A stretch of 64,000 bases of DNA from contig CANTUZ010000001.1 of assembly GCA_947846985.1 (NCBI GenBank), forward strand, positions 72,495,521-72,559,520, in the 5' to 3' direction. The stretch's first letter is position 1. Every line of letters starts with the position of its first letter. Below, one piece after another: positions 46,429 through 59,523 of the stretch. The notes below the pieces were generated by a model, which was given only the letters and a program-made list of their open reading frames with translations, made no database searches and was not told the origin of the DNA. This DNA comes from Fratercula arctica (Eukaryota > Chordata > Aves > Charadriiformes > Alcidae). The translations under genes were made by a program, and so were the position numbers.

Positions 46429-49400
46429 GCATCATGCATATTAATAGTCTTGCTGAGACCTGTGACCAACCTTTGTAAATAAGGTACTTCATTCTCCAGT
46501 CTGTCTGGTGGTTTCTAAAATCAGTAATGTTGTGGGGAGAAATATGAAAAACTTGTTTATGCTTCTTTCCCAAAGTAGACTGTTACTCAGCTACCTTTTA
46601 GGCAAAGTAGGTCTCAAATGCGATGGCTGTTCTGTATGTGGTCCATTTGCAAGGGTGTGCATGCTATTTAAATGGGACCCTAACTATTTGTGAATTTCCC
46701 GATTTTCCTTCTCACAGGGCTGAATCATATCTCCCTAGCTGGTTATTTCTAACCTGTTACCATTTTCTGCATGTGGTGTTTTCTCCCTATTTTGCATTCC
46801 GATTCATCTGTGGAGGCAAAGCACAAGGCAAAGAGACTGCTGGCTATGAAAAAAAACCAAAAATCAGAGGCTTAAATTAAGACTGCCAGTGAATTTTTTT
46901 GACTGCCCCTTGGGTACCTCATTAAACATTTTTGCAATCCTCAGACCTTCAGAAATGGAAACAGTCCTACACTTTCTTCTTCACAAGACTTAATTTGAGT
47001 GAAATGTAAATAATGTAGGTCCCATACTCTTTTCATTAGATGACCAGTACTGACAAGATTCTGTTTGCATATGTAAAATCAATGTACACAGGAGAAAACC
47101 CTCAAAAGTGCCTGTTGGCCAGCCGGTGGAGTGCACAGGGTCATGAGGGACCTTGCATGCTGTGGATGCCTAGTAGCAGTGGTCCCAAAGTGATCCCATT
47201 AAGATTGGCAATCCATCAGTATTAGCAAGGCATTCATATAGTTGCAACATAGAGTGGTGCCAGTCCATGCTATGCTTCGAGCCTGTCTCGTGCTCATCCA
47301 ACTACCTAGTAAATATGTGGCATAAGTGACTTAGAAACCTGTACCTCATTGATTTCCAATAGAGCAAAGCGCTTTTGAAAGTGCTACGACTAATACTTAG
47401 GCCGCAGTCAGCAGAAGACATCCTCGGGGCTAGAGTTCACACCTAGTTGTTTAATGGAAGCAGGGCACGGTTACAAGCCGCAGGCCCGTGAGGGCCAGCA
47501 ACGAAGGCTGTTCGTGCAGAAACAAGCCACGCCACCAGACATACGCAGGAACGACGAACTGCCAGCATCCAGCCTTTCCATAGTTATTCTGTTCCACCGG
47601 TGTAGCTCCTCAAATTTTCAACTGAGTCCTTTCACATGAATGAAACAGACTTGGCCCTTTAAATCAAACATGTGTGAAAACTTAGTGTTTTAAAAACATT
47701 TGGGGAAAAAATAACTTTTAATCACACACTCTGCTGTTTGCTTCCATGTGCAGACTGGAGCTTTATCCAACACAGCAGTACAGTCATTAAATAGTTAACA
47801 ACTGAACAGATTCGCCCATATTTAGCCACTCCCAATTTGTTCTCCTCTTATAAATAGTTGGTTGAAGTTGCTGAATTTCAAAAGTCTTTGTACTGTTACA
47901 GTCAGAATTCACCTCATGTTCCCTTTAATTTGCACGTATCTGACATAAAATCCTCTTCACACAGTGCCATTTGAATAAGTGGTTAATGATGACTCATAGG
48001 TTGAAGTACAGAAGGCCACTCCACTCCCCCCAAAACTCATACGTTTTTAGGTAATTGCATGGGTATTTGTAGTTGAGGAAAACTGGAACCTATAAAGTAA
48101 TAATAAAAGATGTTACCATATGCTCTTCAAAAAGTTAGCATAGTTGCAAAATAAACCCATAGTTTGGTCATTACATAGAACTGCTTTTTCATTTACCAAG
48201 AACTAATTAACTTCTGGCATCAATGGATGTTGATATCTTCCTGCACTATAGTTGCTCCACTCTACAATTAACTATGAACTCTGAATGAAACATCACCTCC
48301 GTGTCACTGAATCACTGACCTTGCTCATCCCTTTCTTCAGAATTTTACAGGAGTCCTTTCTTCTCCCTGCAGTTCTTTGTGGTCACTCTTCCTATTCTAG
48401 ATCATGCAGGAAAAACATAGAAAGACATGTAGGCTCTTGCCCAGGACTGAAGAGAATGATTAAAAAGTGTTACTGAAAGGCGCCCAGGGAAAACAGCTCT
48501 ATGTCTTCATTTGCAACAGGATAGCATTTTTCTGACAGTGCGTAATTTAACAGAAGCCCCTTAAAAGTTCAGTGCATGTTATTCTCCTGTCATTTAAATA
48601 TTTCACACTGCAGTATATCAGATAAAGAGAATTCATCAATAAGCAAAAACAATTCATAAACAAGGCATCCCTATTGCCAGCAAAGGATGCAATATCAAAA
48701 CAGCAAGCAGAGCAATATTAACAGACTTGGGCTGAATCTCTGTTTTGGTGTCTTTAACAATTATGAGTGAACACTATTGGCAGGTTAAAGCCAAGTCTAT
48801 CGCCAGTTGAACTCAAAGAAGGAAATACTTCTGATGAAAACTAGTGGAAGTATGAGTATGGAGTTCAGAAATAAAAAATATTACTCATAAATAGAGATGA
48901 ACAGCTGAGAAGTAGTTGGATTTGGATGCAATTTAGGCTGGCTTTTTCATTTGTCACAAAGGAACTGGGAAGTGCCAAACAGACTGATGAGGTGATCCAG
49001 GAGGGCAGTACACTAAAGAAAAAGGGCTAGTAGAAACAGGAAAAAAAAAAAAAAGAGCATTTATGTAGCACAGAATTAATTTATTAACAGCACATTACAA
49101 TGAAGGCATTAGGGGATGTGAAGGAAAAAACATTCCATCAATACCGGAGATACAAGCTAGGGAAATTAATAAAGGCAATAGGGGTGGCTTGTTTATGAAT
49201 ATACATTTGAAAAGGTGATATCAGTGAAATTTGAAGAAACAAAATAGTCATTGTTGGTCATGTAAGAAGGACCGATAATAATCTAGTTAGAAAGGCTTGA
49301 GTAGGCAAAGAAGGAGATAAAATAAAACTCAAACATAAGTGGCATTACCTTTTTCCAGTTGTCAAATATATTGGAAGTAAATAAGCATGAATGCATATGG

Positions 49401-49755
49401 ATCAATTTTTTTCTTTATTCTACCAGATAAAACAGCAAATAGAATGCAAGCTTGCATCTGTTACAGACTACCAAATAGCTCTGTAAAAACCAAAATACAT
49501 CTACCTATAATGTGAAGTGAAAAATAGCTGTGCCTTAATCTGAAGGACTATGCTACAAAACTCCCTCTGCAAATACCTTGGAATTTCTTGCCCTTACCCT
49601 TTACAATTTCTTAACCGAAAAAGCATGGTCTGTAGCTTGCAGGAATTTGGTGCGAGACAGAACGTTAGAGTGTAAAAGATAAACTATTACAGGTTTTTTG
49701 AATGCAAGTAGTCACTTACCGGTTTTATGTGTGGAAAATAGAGAACGCAGTTTAA
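46429..49755 (+). other. GABRG3 intron between exons 6 and 7, LTR to sense CR1
   Basis: Unique AT-rich sequence; I see no gene, RNA or repeat beyond short A or T runs (for example the poly-A run at about 49041-49055). Confidence 0.75.
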
Positions 49756-50190
49756 GAAGGATGTGAAGGTCCTTGAATGCGTCCAGAGGAGGGCAGCAAA
49801 GCTGGTGAAAGAGCTGGAAGGAATGTCCTATGGGCAGCGCCTGAGAACTCAGGGTTTGTCAAGTTTGGAGAAATGGAATCTGAGGCTCAACCTCATTGCT
49901 CTCTACAGCTTCCTGAGGAGGGGAAGTGGAGAGGGAGGTGATAAGATGCATGGGAACGGTTCAAAGCTGCACCAGAGGAGGTTGAGACTGGACATTAGGA
50001 AGCATTTCTTTACTGAGAGGGTAGTCAAACCCCAGCACAGGCTTCCTAGAGAGGTGGTCGATGCCCCATGCCTGTCAGTGTTTAAGCATTTGGGCAATGC
50101 CCTTATCAATATGCTTTAACTTTTGGTCAGCCCTGAATTGGTCAGGCAGTGGGACTAGATGATAGTTGTAGGTCCTTTTCATTTGAACTA
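49756..50190 (+). mobile_element. CR1 non-LTR retrotransposon, 3' end, sense orientation
   Basis: The plus strand from 49763 to 50119 keeps one open frame coding for the CR1 reverse-transcriptase C-terminus: VLECVQRRAAKLVKELEGMS, SLEKWNLRLNLIALYSFLRR, LRLDIRKHFFTERVV and HRLPREVVDAP. The 3' untranslated part has GGGACTAGATGAT and GGTCCTTTTCA. It ends in a pentanucleotide repeat, annotated separately, that grew from the element's own terminal repeat. This is the only copy in the window on the same strand as GABRG3. Confidence 0.92.
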
Positions 50191-50295
50191 TTCTATTCTA
50201 TTCTATTCTATTCTATTCTATTCTATTCTATTCTATTCTATTCTATTCTATTCTATTCTATTCTATCCTATCCTATCCTATCCTATCCTATCCTA
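50191..50295. repeat. Compound pentanucleotide microsatellite, (TTCTA)15 then (TCCTA)6
   Basis: Fifteen exact TTCTA units (50191-50265) are followed without a break by six exact TCCTA units (50266-50295). It abuts the CR1 3' end, whose terminal ATTCT-type repeat evidently seeded it. Confidence 0.95.
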
Positions 50296-53200
50296 ATGTT
50301 ACCAGCCACTTCCCCAGCACAAGCCCTTCATAAAATCCTTCTTTACTTAACATACCCTTTAATAAGTTGGTAACAATAGTTTAAAGAGCTGACCAGGGAT
50401 CGCTACTGCCCATTTGTGACAAGTCCTCAAGGTAGGCTTGAGGGGAAATAAAACACTTTTTTTCCCCCTCCCTTTAGAGTTTCAAAAATCTGTAAAGAAA
50501 ATGATGCAGGTAATTACAGGGTTTTTGTCCTGGCATTGGTCTTGAGCAAAGTTATGCAAGAGCTGATCGTGGAATAGATTAATACAAATGTAGAGGATAA
50601 TGTTATTAACACCAATAAACATTCAAACGTAGAAACAAAATCCTGTCAAACTGGCTCAATACCATCTTCCAATCTTATACATTTGTGGTGATATAATGTG
50701 CATTTGTAAGACATGTCACTTGATGCAGTATGACATTTTGATTAAGAAGCTACGGGGATAAGAAAATCATTGTGGCACCTATCAAATTATTAAATTTTGA
50801 CTACCTGGTAAGATGCAAAACATAGCTATAAAAACCATTATTCATCAGGACCTTCTGTTGAGATGCTATGTCTTCTGGCCCGATGGTATTTAATAATTTT
50901 TGTTAATGATGGAGAAGCAACATTAAGACTCATTAAGTTTATAGGTGACACAAAGGCTGAGGGAGTGGTCAATAACAGGTACAAGTCAGGGTAGAACACA
51001 GTTCAGATATAGCCTGGTAACCTGGATTCAAGTGCCTGTAGGCATTTCTGTATTACAGAATATATATTCAGGATTGAAGCATGTATTTAGGATTGAAGCC
51101 TCAGGATTTTGCTTTCCTGGAATTGGAGACCTGCCATTCTGGGTACTGCAGGTATATAGGCTCTGGGATATTTCTTGTCAATTAATAGTTACTTTAAAAT
51201 ATATGCCTTGTTTGAAGGTATGGACAAAACAGCAAGCACAGATTTTGGATATGTATTCAGAGAGAGATTATTCTCTAGAAGAAGGGCATTTATATTATCT
51301 CTATATGTTATGCTTATGCAGATGCTGTTAAAATAAGACCTAATTCTGATGGCTGCACTTCAAGAGTTATTTTGAAAAGTTGTGGAGTGCAACACAAATG
51401 TGAAGATTTGTTAGAGACTGGAAAGAATTCCTTGTGTTAAGAGACCATAAGTATTTACCTTGAAGGATAAAGGGTAGTTGGTTACCATCTCTAAATAGGT
51501 GCATGAGAAAAAGAAAATTAAGACTCAAGGTCTGAATTAATGCTAGATAATTGCAGAATAAGAAAAACCCACCTGTTTTTCACAGTGAGAATAACTCAGC
51601 ATTGAAAGAACTTCAACTCTATTTCTGTAAATTTTTAAATGAAGATAGGATGCCTTTCTAAAGGATGTTCTAATTTATCCCTAACTTTTGGGTTTGCAGC
51701 AGTGATTACTTCAGGAAAGTCTGATACCGTGCAGAAAGTGAGACCAGATAATCGCCATAGCCTCTTCCAGAATGCGACATGATCAACAGGGATGGGCTTC
51801 CAACAGTGAGATGCTATTTAAAGCTTTCAATAGATTATAAGGAAAATTGGGCCACAAGAGTGTATGCTAGGGACAGTTGAGGTGAACTAGATGTCAGTAT
51901 GGATAGGAAGAAACAGGCTACCCCATTCCATGAGTATATAAAAGATGTCACAGTACAGTCACAATGGTGAGGCCAAACTCACAAACATTTTAATTGAACA
52001 AAAAGAACACCAGGTCAAGCAAAATGTTGCATTTTTATTATTATTAAAAAAAAAATAGTGTAAAATTAAATTCTGAGAAAGAAAAAAAAGAACATTTTAT
52101 TTGAAAACGTTGAAATGGGACTTTTTGATAGCTAATTGAAAACTATTTCAACTGGTTTTGGAATTACAAGCTCACCAAATCCAGTCTTACGGGACTTCAT
52201 AACAAACTTCAGTACAAAGGGGCCTCCTCCCACAAACAACAGCTCTTATGAGTAAGAAATTCAGTCCTAGAAATAAATGAGAAGTGATCAACATTGACAG
52301 ATGACATAAACCTGGGGGTTCTCAGCCATGATATGGTGCTTATTAAGAGCAAAATGAATGCAAGAGTCATTAGTGTTGTACATTCTGAGACCTCCTACAG
52401 TATTTGGTGCTCTGTGGAGCATGAAGAATGTTCTGTTCAAAAAGCATTGCGCAGCTCCCTATCAATAAACCCTTTCACAAAAAGATTCCTACATAAATGA
52501 TGCTCATTTTCACTCTGATCCTGCATCTACTTTCACCGACATAGGCAGATATGGTAATTTATTATTGTTTTTACTTTGTCTGCTATTGTTCACTTTTATT
52601 CTTCAAGCACAAAAGAAAACCTATGAATGGTAAATAGCAACACTTCTTAGGAATAGTGAGTAATGGATCATGCATGCTACACCATATTTGTATATTGATT
52701 TTCTCTCAGATTGATGCATGAATGCAAATGGAGATTATGTGGGTAACTTTTCTACTGTTAAGGCAGAAATCGAACTGGACTAGTAATCATGGATCGAAGT
52801 CTTGCTTACGGTGTTATACATTTTTATACCCATTATGTGGCTTGATGAAACTGCATTTTTTGGAGGATTGTCCAATATTACTTGTACATTACAACAGCCA
52901 AATTGTTTTCATTAGTACCCTATTTGAAAGAACATACAAAATGATACTTCATCTTGTAAAACAAAACTGTCATTATGCCTAAAGATAATTCGCCTGAACA
53001 GCTTGAGAGCAATTCTGATGCTTGTAATACCGCATAGATGAGTAAGAAGCTATAGCTTCACATAGCTTTTGTTGGAAGAGAGTATAATATGCACCTATAT
53101 ATACAGGTGTATTTGGCAGGACAGCTTGTATAAGTATATAAATATGTAAGTGTACAAATAAGTAAAACATTCTTGATCATGCCACCAAACACTATAATTT

Positions 53201-54284
53201 TTTTATTATTATTATTTTGGGGGGTTTTTTGCCAAGCTTGTGTCTTTAGAATTAATTTTGGACATCAGTTGTGTTCATGGACACTGATCCATCTCCCGAG
53301 TGCATTCAAAGCAGTCCAGACACTTAACAGAAGACGTGGGCTACAGCTACAGACACTGAAATGATTACAGTTGAATCAAAAGTAGCTGGTTTTGAAAGTG
53401 CTAGTATGGCATGTAATGAATTGGTTAGGGTACAAGCAATATTGACTAGTAGGTTTCAAATGACACAAAGAATTTAAATGTCAAAAAATGGTTCTTTTAT
53501 TTGTTCAATTTCTGTTCTTCAGAAAAAGTTCCAGTACACAACCGGTGTGTGCCAATAATTCTGGAAAAAAAAAAATCAATACAGAGAAATTAGATCTTTG
53601 AACAAATTCATAGGTTTTCCAGATTTAATACTAAATGCCAAAATTAGAGGATGAAATAACTTCACGTGCTGGAAACATAGTCATTAAATTTTAAAAGCAG
53701 CCAATAGCTCATTTAATAAACCTGTCATTTCATAAAAATCTTTTGAAAATGCTGCTTGCATCAAAGAAAATGAAAGTTCACTGTCTAAGGAAGAACAAGC
53801 AGAAAAAATGCAAATTTTTTGAGGGTGATGAAAAAAATTCATAGCTTCAAGTAAAAATGTGTTCCTCAATATTATATTCCTCTTGTTATTACACAAGAAA
53901 AAAAAAAACCACAACTTAATGTCTTTCAGTTCTGATAAATCAGTTAGGACAAAGTCTTGGTCTTACTTGACTTTAAAAAATCTGTTGCCTTTAGACAGCC
54001 TGGGATCTGGTCTTTGCTTTTCACACTCCAGTCTGTCAATATTTGATTTTTATTATGCATGCTTATGAATATGAATATACTTATAATTGAACATGATTTC
54101 TACAAGCACAAACAATGCTGTTGGCGTTGCGTTTCTTTTATTCACTGTATACTGGTATAGTAATTTGTTTATGATAATGGGAAACTTAAGCAATGATTTG
54201 GCACTCATGGTGTGCATGCATTTGTGGAAAATTTGCTTTTCAAGCGTAAGTGCTGAAAGCCAAATCTGGGCTGGACTGTACTTG

Positions 54285-54312
54285 TACACGCGCACACACA
54301 CACAGACACACC
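54285..54312. repeat. Short (CA)n microsatellite
   Basis: An imperfect CA run with CG and GA interruptions, about 28 bp. Confidence 0.85.
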
Positions 54313-55054
54313 CTGATAATGCCAAAGGCAATTAGGAATTCAAAAACTTCCAAAAATCTTTGGACACGAGAAGTTTTTTTGTTCTCTGTTTGTTCAATAT
54401 CTATTGTATAAGATCTATGCCTGTGACTGGGCGTCTCACAGCTACTATGGCAATATGTATAAAAATGACACCTCTGAAGACCTGTATGCATTTCTTGTGT
54501 GATTAAACATGCAGCTTATTCAGAAATGATGTATGTAATGAGTGCCTGTAACCACTCCAAGAACACTCAATTTATTTGGGATGAGGTGCAAATATGCTCC
54601 CGTTCATGGTATCTTGGTTGTCTAGGTATCATCATGAAGATACCTAAATGTCAAAGCAGCATAAGGGAATCTAAGACAAGCCCTTAAGTGACAGCATGAC
54701 CTCAATCATTTTGTTCTTCCTTATGGCTTGGAAGCATTTGTCCTAGAGTGCTATGGAGCAAAGATTGTTCCTGGAAATGAAAACTGTTGATTCATGCTGA
54801 TTCACACATTTGGGAGGAGTCAGAATAAGACTGGTATCAGTCCTCAGCATTTCTTCATTGTTTATAAAGATGATGAAGAAGATACTTTCGTGATGCTCAT
54901 TCCTTCTACATTTCTCTTCAAGAGAAGTGCAAAATCCTCTTTTCCCCCTTGTCTTTTCTGTTTTAATAATAGCTCCTTTTGGAGTCATAACCACCTGCAA
55001 GGGCATTCAGCTGTTTCTTCTACCATTTTGCCTAGTTTTTGGATCTTCCAAAGT

Positions 55055-55077
55055 TCAAACCTCCTTTGGAGGTTTGA
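55055..55077. repeat. Hairpin with perfect 10-bp arms inside a longer imperfect stem
   Basis: TCAAACCTCC (55055-55064) pairs with GGAGGTTTGA (55068-55077) across TTT. Pairing resumes imperfectly outward (CTTCCAAAG near 55046 with CCTTGGAG near 55081), giving roughly a 20-bp bulged stem. Confidence 0.65.
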
Positions 55078-56932
55078 GACCTTGGAGGCTGGAGACCAAG
55101 TCATGCTGGGATGGGATACCAGCTCTGTAGACACACCAGCTGCTGAAGTGTTAGTAATAGACAGTGTACTTTAAGAAATCCTGATCCGCCTGTTTTCATT
55201 TTAGTGATGCTGGTAAGAAGATAGCTTGAACTTCCACTGCGCATGTCCCCGAGGAGTTAGGATGATGGCTTGGGATGTGAAAAGGCCTAGTTCACATGAC
55301 TGTTCTGTGTGATCTTGAAGAAAATTTCTACTCTGAATGAAGCAGGGCTGGGTTTCGTACCACAGTCTCTGTTTCTGCCTGATTCTGAGCTGAGATATTC
55401 TTTCCAGATAGTGGGAAATCCAGAACCCGAAACCATCTCTTGAACTTGAAACTTGCACATCCTCAATTGACACCAGCACTGCCATGATAGCATGCATCAT
55501 TTCCAAAAAACCTCTTGTGAACATTTTGCAAAAACTTCTGTATATAATGACTTGATGAATATCTGTTTTTCCAATGGTTTTATTCGGCAGCTGTCTGACC
55601 AATGTATTTAACAACAGGACTGGTCTCCTGCTTGAGCTAATTGTTCTCAAATATTACAGTTCTACCCTGATAAATGTCTGTAAATGAAAGCATTTATGAT
55701 GCAAGGACAGCATCCTGGACGACTGATAGGCAGTGGCCAAACCAGTAGAAAATTTTCAGCTTACAAAGAAAGCAGAGAAACCTAGTTCAGGAAAGAAAAA
55801 ATGGAGCTTTGGGAAGCAAAGATCAGAAAACAGGTTAGAGGGAAATGAAGAGCGAATAGCAGGATTAAATAGGATCTTCTCTTGGCTTCCAAATAAATAT
55901 AAAATTTAGAAAAGAAAAAGCACTGAAGATTAGAAATTTAGTTTGCTCACTATTAAGTCAATTTCATTTGTTGAGATAATAAGGAAGATACCTCAGTGTA
56001 CTTTGTGGTCTCACTGATCAACAAAGTAAGACTTGTGACACACTGTGGGAGTTCTCATTCTAATGACTAGGACTTTCTTCTGTAATCAAACTCTCGTAAC
56101 AACAGGGATAGACTCTGCCACTCCTCATTATTCTGCAGTTCTAGTGATGAACAATTAGTGTGTAACCTTCACTCACATGCTGAGATTGCTCTGCATATGC
56201 ATTGTAGTTTCGTATTGCAGTCTTTGTAAAGTCACTCTTTGTGTAATTTTTTTGTAAGATAATTGGAATTGTAACACATTAACCTCAGAGTATAAAGAGA
56301 CAATAAATGAAAATGTGTAATAAGATAGAACAGCATGGTCTGAGTAAATAAATGATTTACAGTATATCATTTTATATTTTTAAAAGATTTCCTTAAAATA
56401 AAATAACCAATTGCATTCTGCTTAAACATCTCACCTTTAAGGGAGTTGTTCTTGGTGCAATGTAGGCAAAATTCTGGCAATTCAGTCAACCATGCCCTTA
56501 GTCCTCAAAAGACAAACGAAATAGACTATAGATTAGCACTGTTCATTAAAATCCACAGCAGTTATTCCTTTAAAAATCATTATTGTTCTAAATAGTGTCC
56601 TACTTTCAAACTAGAAACTTAAGCTAATATAAGTCCTATGGGTCACAGACAGCAGTCGTCTTGGTTTCATGGGAAGTATTGTTACACTATTCCTATTACT
56701 CCAGATTTGCTGCCTCAAGGAGCATCTTTTGCTCTCATTATAGAAAACTGGTTGGGCACTATTTTGCCTCAAGGTAATTTTCATTATTTCAGTGAATTGA
56801 TGATCTGATGGTTCAGTTAAAACTTAGTTTGCCTTCCTGGGAAATTATTTAATCTGTTAAAAAGGAGAAGTCCTCTCCAGGTTTCAAAATTAATTTTTTT
56901 TGGTATTAGCTATTCCAGTGGTCCCTAACTAG

Positions 56933-56951
56933 GCAATCACCATGTGATTGC
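56933..56951. repeat. Small perfect hairpin, 8-bp arms
   Basis: GCAATCAC and GTGATTGC flank CAT. No further stem. Confidence 0.6.
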
Positions 56952-57348
56952 TTTTAAACCAAGTGCTCAGATTTAATGATATGAAGTTTGGAAGGCAGTT
57001 TTTCCCATCTTGCCTGCACTGCGGGGCTTTGTCACACAATCAGCCTCAGCTCCTCTTCTAGCAGTGGCAGTAATGGCAGGTGGAGCTCAGAAGGCTGACG
57101 AAGGAGCAAGCAGGCACTGTGCAGGGTTCTTGAAAGCTTTTTCTCTTCTTTGTGTTGCTCATGCCTGCAGGATATACAGAATGAATTGTAGGTCAAGTCT
57201 TTTAGAAGAGAGGATAATTTCTTTGTACAAATTATTTTGTGTGTATAGAGAAAGTCAGAAATGTATGTACCATGGCTACTTTCCTTTAAGATGCAGACAA
57301 GTGCTTTTAGATACATAGAGAATAATTACTTCTGGAAGGAGTAATTTA

Positions 57349-57353
<5 letters not shown>

Positions 57354-57409
<56 letters not shown>
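57354..57409. repeat. (AAT)n trinucleotide microsatellite
   Basis: About 18 uninterrupted TAA/AAT units over 56 bp. Confidence 0.95.
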
Positions 57410-57410
<1 letters not shown>

Positions 57411-58863
57411 AGTTTGGAGTAGTTCAATGAGGAAAGTAGCCATAACACATCCATGCTGGCTCTTCTGTATGCAAAGAGATAATTCAGGAATCTCAACAGA
57501 AGTTGACTTTGCTGAGGATAGAAGAACTGAAGTGGTAATTTAGTTGAAAATTGTAATTTAGGGTAGCTATTAAAAAAATGCATTCAGTACATGTTGTACA
57601 GAAACATGCTTGCCTTTGACAGCAGTGGCGATTTCCTCCTCCTCCTAAGCATTGTCATCAGCATTCATCGTCTCTGAGCTCCATCCTTTCTAAGCATGGT
57701 CAGAGTACTGTAGGAGAACCATCAAACTCTCCTCTTACTTCCACTTTGCATCAGTAATTCCATTGAACCAAATTGTTCTCCCAGTCTCTTGGTATATTAT
57801 CTATCCTTGTGTCCCTGTAAGTTAAGAGTTCAGCACAGAGGGTACAGTATAAAAGTCCATATGCACAGCTGCTGCCTGTATGACTGGGTCTGCCTTCTTC
57901 ATTGTGAGAATTTTTGTATGGATCTCAGACAAGAAAATAGATTAGTGGCTAAATGAATGCAACCACTCACTATCCTAGGATTTCATTTTCATTGGGTACT
58001 TGTTAGACATCTATAGGCCTTTGTTGAATACTTGGGAATTTGCAGCTCCTTGTAAAATTTGACGAAGTCACCGTTCCTTTATTTAACTTGCTGGAAGGAT
58101 GTTATGTAGAGAAGATGTAAAGTTCTGTTCTAACAGCAGGAGAAGGAAGGAAGGAAGGAAGGAAGGAAGGAAGGAAGGAAGGAAGGAAGGAAGGAAGGAA
58201 GGAAGGAAGGAGGGAAGGAAGGAAGGAAGGAAGGAAGGAAGGAAGGAAGGAAGGAAGGAAGGAAGGAAGGAAGGAGGGAAGGAAGGAAGGAAGGAAGGAA
58301 GGAGGGAAGGAAGGAAGGAAGGAGGGAAGGAAGGAAGGAAGGAAGGAAGGAAGGAAGGAAGGAAGGAAGGAAGGGACGGAGGTGGAGGAGCAAACAGAGA
58401 AGGAGTTGTGCATGTCCTCAAGGATGAAGGCATAAAGTTTAGCAATGAAACAAAGGTGAAAAATAACTAAAATACCCTTTGAAAGGTTAAGAAGGTTATT
58501 ATATTCATCTAGGATAACCTTAGCACCCTCACAGAAGTAGCCCAATTTAGCTTTCACCATGGAATCAAGGGGTGTAATTGACTCCTTGGATCATCTGCAA
58601 GTGTCTACAGTGTCTTTGTCCACATCAAGTGAATTACGCTCATTTTTTAGTCATGGGAGAGAAATGGAAATGATTCAGGCACCTTCTTCTACTATACCTT
58701 TAAAACAGATTAGACAAACCATATACTAAAATTGCCAATTTCTCTTCATTAAGTATAGAAAGGAGGCACACTGTGCAGGTCATCTGTAGAATTTACCTTC
58801 TAGATGTCTAAAGGCAAATGGATCCTGCCTGAAAGATAGTGAATCAGTTTGTGACCAAACGTG
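57410..58863 (+). other. Intronic sequence around the GGAA repeat
   Basis: Apart from the GGAA tract this stretch is unique AT-rich sequence with no recognisable feature. Confidence 0.7.
58138..58376. repeat. (GGAA)n microsatellite, 239-nt pure purine tract
   Basis: From 58138 to 58376 every base is A or G. The unit is GGAA with scattered GGGA interruptions (for example near 58211, 58275, 58302 and 58323). Tetranucleotide repeats keep reading frames open, which explains long repetitive frames in several registers; these are not genes. Confidence 0.97.
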
Positions 58864-59523
58864 ATAGAATCATAGAATCGCATAGGTTGGAAGGGACATT
58901 TCAGATCATCTAGTCCAACCATCAACCTAACTCTGAAAAAACCCATCACTAAACCATATTTCTAAGCACTATGTCTACCCGTCTTTTAAATACCTCCAGG
59001 GATGGTGCCTCAACCACTTCCCTGGGCAGCCTGTTCCAATGCCTAATAACCCTTTCAGTGTAAAAAATTCTCCTAATATCCAGTCTAAACCTCCCCTGGT
59101 GCACCTTGAGGCCATTTCCTCTTGTCCTATCTCCTGTTATTTGGGAGAAGAGACCGATCCCCACCTCACTACAGCCTCCTTTCAGGTAGTTGTAGAGAGC
59201 GATAAGGTCTCCCCTCAGCCTCCTTTTCTCCAGACTAAACAAACCCAGTTCCCTCAGCCGCTCCTCATAAGACTTGTGCTCCAGACCCCTCACCAGCTTC
59301 GTTGCCCTTCTCTGGAATGCCCTCCAGCATCTCAATGTCTTTTTTGTGATGAGGGACCCAAAAGTGGATACAGTACTTGAGGTGGGGCCTCACCAGTGCT
59401 GAGTACAGGGGGCTGATCACTTCCCTACTCCTGTGGGCCACACTGTTCCTGATACAGGCCAGGATGCTGTTGGCCTTCTTGGCCACCTGGGCACACTGCT
59501 GGCTCATATTCAGCTGTCAGTCG
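58864..59523 (-). mobile_element. CR1 non-LTR retrotransposon fragment, about 660 bp
   Basis: ATAGAATCATAGAATCGCAT and GGTTGGAAGGGACATTTCAG mark the 3' end in reverse. The minus strand codes for a well-kept reverse-transcriptase C-terminus at 58949-59335 ([60 protein letters not shown]). An upstream part follows in another frame at 59265-59507 ([36 protein letters not shown]). The change of frame shows at least one indel, so the copy is dead. Antisense to GABRG3. Confidence 0.93.

Larger units (their letters stand above)
50296..57353 (+). other. GABRG3 intron between exons 6 and 7, penultimate part
   Basis: AT-rich unique sequence without a recognisable gene. It contains a CA microsatellite (54285-54312) and hairpins at 54623-54646, 55055-55077 and 56933-56951. 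Open frames at 54794-55174 plus and 55201-55650 minus match nothing I know. Confidence 0.78.

Noticed and set aside
54794..55174. 126-codon plus-strand open frame as an extra GABRG3 exon
   Set aside because: The gamma-family exon order joins exon 6 directly to exon 7 in frame, and the peptide does not resemble any channel segment.
55201..55650. 149-codon minus-strand open frame
   Set aside because: No domain recognised and no supporting promoter or polyadenylation signal; likely chance.
58083..58560. Long open frames of repeated Pro-Ser-Phe-Leu or Lys-Glu-Gly-Arg
   Set aside because: They are translations of the GGAA microsatellite, which has no stops in several frames.
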